Origin: G020353115 sp964389685
GTDB taxonomy: Bacteria; Bacteroidota; Bacteroidia; Bacteroidales; VadinHA17
Direction of reading: 5' to 3'
DNA length: 33,735 nt
Assembly: GCA_964389685.1 (NCBI GenBank)
Contig: CAYMFM010000041.1
Location: forward strand, 1 to 33,735
This document shows positions 31,364 through 33,735 of the stretch, piece after piece. The notes below the pieces were generated by a model. The model saw nothing but the letters and a program-made list of their open reading frames with translations. It was not told the origin of the DNA and made no database searches. A program made the translations under genes and the position numbers. Positions within the stretch are counted from its first letter, which is position 1. Each line of letters opens with the position of its first letter.

Positions 31364-32503
31364 CTACATCATCAGGTTCACCAGTGTTGTATGGTCTTTT
31401 TTTGAAAGCAGGTGATTCATTCCCGATACCTTGTTCTGGTTCATGATTTGCACGATCTCCGTTTTTTTGCCATTGTCGATTCCCACAGCGCCAAGATGAA
31501 CCGGGCACTTCAGGGAAACGAAGAATTTTGTTAAATGGTCAATGGTTGCAGCTGCAGAATTGACCCCGAACAGATCTTTTCCTAATCCGGCGATCCTTTC
31601 TCCGATGCGCGAGGTTTGCAGTTTGAGCCAGGCAGGATAGGCTATTGAAAGGGTTGCTCCATGCGCCAGATCATATAAAAGGGAAAGCTGGTGGCCAATA
31701 GCATGGACACCCCAATCGCCTCTATCCCTTCCATAACTTGTAATTCCGTTCAGTGCACACATAGCATCGAGCATGATGTTAGCCCTGTACTCATAATTGT
31801 CAAGTTCCTTCAAAAGCAGCGGGCCGTAGTGCATCGCATCCTTGATTATTGAAACGATGAAACGATCGGTAAGGCTCACCTCCACTTTGCTAAAATAAGC
31901 TTCGAGAGCATGTGCAATCAGATCAACGATGCCGTAAGCAGTGTAATCACGGGGAACCGACAGGGTAAATTCAGGATCAAGAAAAGAGTGTTTTGGAAAA
32001 GAAAGTTCATTCACGTATCCGATCTTCTCATTGGTTGTATGATTTTGGATAACGGCTGCCCCATTCATTTCACTTCCGGTAGCTGCCAGTGTAAGAACGG
32101 TAATCAGCGGTACGGATTGATCCAGCTCAATTTTCCCTTTCATGATATCCCAGCCCGGGTACTTGCCCGGAATGCCCAGTGAGATAATTTTAGCCGAATC
32201 GATCACACTCCCTCCACCAAGTGCAACAATAGAATCCACCTGTTTCGCTGATCCTATCTTGATCCCCTGGTTTACAACCTCAATAATGGGATTCGGTTTT
32301 ATCCCTGGAAATTCAATGATCTCCAATCCGGCGGATTGCAGCTGTTGCCTGATCAGGTCATAATAACCGTATTTCACAGCTGATCCCTTACCATAAATCA
32401 GCATTGTTCGGTCACCATAATCCCGGACCACTTCCCCGAGTTTTTCGGTTACCCGTTTTCCAAAATGAATTTTTGTGGGGTTATAGGCTTTAAAATTCTC
32501 CAT
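31364..32503 (-). CDS. Iron-containing (YqhD-type) NADPH alcohol dehydrogenase
   Basis: The 379-residue protein belongs to group III metal-dependent alcohol dehydrogenases. I start it at MENFKAYNPTKIHFGKR; the frame is open further upstream but that part has no family similarity. The N-terminal Rossmann-like domain carries GGGSVIDSAK (97-106), typical of NADPH-binding YqhD and butanol dehydrogenases. The metal ligands appear as D194, H198, H267 and H281, the same numbers I recall for E. coli YqhD. Such enzymes reduce short-chain aldehydes to alcohols in the cytosol, useful in fermentation or aldehyde detoxification. It lies 64 bp after anmK on the same strand and is probably cotranscribed with it. 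Confidence 0.92.
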   Translation of the reverse strand: MENFKAYNPTKIHFGKRVTEKLGEVVRDYGDRTMLIYGKGSAVKYGYYDLIRQQLQSAGLEIIEFPGIKPNPIIEVVNQGIKIGSAKQVDSIVALGGGSVIDSAKIISLGIPGKYPGWDIMKGKIELDQSVPLITVLTLAATGSEMNGAAVIQNHTTNEKIGYVNELSFPKHSFLDPEFTLSVPRDYTAYGIVDLIAHALEAYFSKVEVSLTDRFIVSIIKDAMHYGPLLLKELDNYEYRANIMLDAMCALNGITSYGRDRGDWGVHAIGHQLSLLYDLAHGATLSIAYPAWLKLQTSRIGERIAGLGKDLFGVNSAAATIDHLTKFFVSLKCPVHLGAVGIDNGKKTEIVQIMNQNKVSGMNHLLSKKDHTTLVNLMM

Positions 32504-32567
32504 GATCTGATCGATAGATAAATAAATGGCGAAGATAAAATTTTTCTGACAAAAGGGAAAAATCTGA

Positions 32568-33632
32568 TTACGGTTTTCCGGCATAAACGGAACCAACAAT
32601 GCTATCGCGTGAAGCCCCGGTTACGGAAGAGAAGCAATTGATCTCATTCCGGTCACGCAAAACGCCTAAAAATGCAAATACAACGGCCTCTTTATAGTCA
32701 ATGATCGCTTTGTCAGGAATGATGAATTGCGTCGGTGAATTGGCTTCAATCCGTTCGATGAGGAATCCATTATGAGCACCTCCACCGGAAACCAGAACAG
32801 TTTGTTTTTCATTGCCCGTTATTGCTTTTCCGATTTGCATTGCAATGTGTTCGTATATGGTTCTCAATAGATCACTTAACGGAAGATCTCCTTTTTCAGT
32901 TATGGGAAGGAATGTCGATTCGAACCACTCTTTTCCAAGTGACCTGGGTCCTTTCAACTGATAGTAGTCAATTGCATTCAGCCTGATGAGCAGATCAGGA
33001 ACGATTCTGCCTGATCTCCCCTTTTCTCCATTCAGGTCTATATCCAGGTTCACTTTTTCCATCAGGGAATTTATCGCCATATTTACCGGACAAACATCAA
33101 AAGCAATTCGTTTTCCATCGGAGTTGTATGAAAGATTTGCAATCCCCCCAAGGTTAAGGCAATAATCGTATTCAGGGAAGAGAAATTCATCACCCATGGG
33201 TACGAGCGGGGCGCCCTGTCCACCAAGTGCTATATCAACACTCCTGAAATCGGAAATGACCTTTATCCCGGTAACCGCTGTCAGGATTGCACCATTACCA
33301 ATCTGAAGGGTAATTTGGTTTTCGGGCTGGTGGAATATAGTATGTCCGTGCGAAGCGATAAAATCCGGCTCTTCCGGGTTCTCTGCAAGAAAATCACAAA
33401 CCATATGGCCGAGGAATGCTCCGTATTCCTGATCGAGTTTTACAAGGTTTGATCCGGTCAAGCAATCCGCATTCCCCAGTTTGGATTTCCATTCGCGCGA
33501 ATAGGGTACTGTCTTGCTGCTGATTATCTTATACTTCCATTTCTCGGGTTGTTTGGTGAAATGGCAGAGTACGATATCAAGCCCGTCTAGCGAGGTTCCT
33601 GACATCAATCCGATTACTCTATGTTTCTTCAT
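32568..33632 (-). CDS. anmK: Anhydro-N-acetylmuramic acid kinase
   Basis: The 354-residue protein phosphorylates and opens 1,6-anhydro-MurNAc to MurNAc-6-phosphate in peptidoglycan recycling. The start MKKHRVIGLMSGTSLDGLDIV contains the AnmK phosphate loop. FIASHGHTIFHQP, RSVDIALGGQGAPLVPMGD, YCLNLGGIANLSY and LVSGGGAHNGFLIERI follow, all family marks. The segment FDVCPVNMAIN replaces the more usual FDTGPGN, a variant often seen in Bacteroidota. The length is near the usual 360-390. It is first of a probable two-gene operon with the YqhD-type dehydrogenase; 33633-33735 upstream contains no recognisable gene. Confidence 0.95.
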   Translation of the reverse strand: MKKHRVIGLMSGTSLDGLDIVLCHFTKQPEKWKYKIISSKTVPYSREWKSKLGNADCLTGSNLVKLDQEYGAFLGHMVCDFLAENPEEPDFIASHGHTIFHQPENQITLQIGNGAILTAVTGIKVISDFRSVDIALGGQGAPLVPMGDEFLFPEYDYCLNLGGIANLSYNSDGKRIAFDVCPVNMAINSLMEKVNLDIDLNGEKGRSGRIVPDLLIRLNAIDYYQLKGPRSLGKEWFESTFLPITEKGDLPLSDLLRTIYEHIAMQIGKAITGNEKQTVLVSGGGAHNGFLIERIEANSPTQFIIPDKAIIDYKEAVVFAFLGVLRDRNEINCFSSVTGASRDSIVGSVYAGKP

Positions 33633-33735
33633 GGTAACCGTTTTTTATTGCTTTTAAGTGACCGGTTATCTATTCAATTAACCGATGAGTATAAAGATAA
33701 TTGAATATTGCTTGGGAGGAGCACATAAAGCCAGT

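Noticed and set aside
32504..32599. 32-codon N-terminal extension of the alcohol dehydrogenase
   Set aside because: It overlaps the end of anmK and has no similarity to YqhD-type proteins, which begin at MENFKAYNPTK.
1..33735. CRISPR array or cas genes
   Set aside because: No regularly spaced identical repeats with unique spacers and no Cas-like protein are seen; the tandem repeats are 7 and 22 bp without spacers.

Overview
The window looks like a chromosomal segment of a member of the Bacteroidota, most likely a Bacteroidales-type organism from an environmental assembly. Signs of this are FISUMP-domain surface proteins, a GH172/DUF2961 lipoprotein, a secreted GH2 enzyme, an AsmA protein with a coiled-coil tail, a PGN_0703-type nuclease, A-rich start regions with few Shine-Dalgarno sites, and a TAnnTTTG-like promoter box. 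It is a scaffold: a 100-N gap at 2282-2381 sits between two identical 55-bp ends, so it is a joining artefact rather than missing sequence.

Left part (1-11.5 kb, moderate GC): a divergent Nramp-like transporter; a FISUMP gene broken only by the gap and framed by inverted REP-like repeats; a GH172 lipoprotein and a secreted GH2 glycosidase, which suggest glycan scavenging; a laminin-B-domain membrane-anchored protein 1 bp upstream of a VOC protein; a double-4Fe-4S QueG-like protein; a Tat-exported aldo/keto-reductase-like ferredoxin fusion; and a DUF2461 protein.

Middle part (about 11.5-25 kb, clearly AT-richer): a genomic island of defence and mobile genes. It is bracketed by two direct 70-bp repeats with two mismatches (11516-11585 and 24878-24947). 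The right copy lies next to an intact tRNA-Arg(ACG), which is itself flanked by fragments of its own two ends. Inside, left to right, are a three-gene toxin / XRE antitoxin / SecB-like chaperone operon (TAC type); a dead PGN_0703-type nuclease; a complete IS3-family element; a FISUMP fragment; a 907-residue Mrr-nuclease/STAND-ATPase fusion; a membrane-protein/ThsB-type TIR pair; a family-4-like uracil-DNA glycosylase; a DUF5677-like protein; a Vsr/DUF559-fold nuclease; and a three-repeat INT_rpt protein with a zinc knuckle. Scars of lost genes are also present. One joins the first codons of an hsdR-like gene to the last codons of an hsdS-like gene. Two others are homologous gene tails on the minus strand beside conserved hairpins.

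Right part (25.3-33.7 kb, GC like the left part): a hybrid histidine kinase, an AsmA-family protein, about 800 bp of repeat-rich non-coding DNA, ribosomal protein L19 (rplS), a YqhD-type metal-dependent alcohol dehydrogenase, and anhydro-N-acetylmuramic acid kinase (anmK). These look like ordinary backbone.

The best candidates for something new are the membrane-protein/TIR pair, the Mrr-STAND protein, the TAC operon, the INT_rpt protein at the island border, and the two-hairpin repeat whose stems vary in a compensatory way between copies. All functions come from motif recognition by eye. No database search was run.
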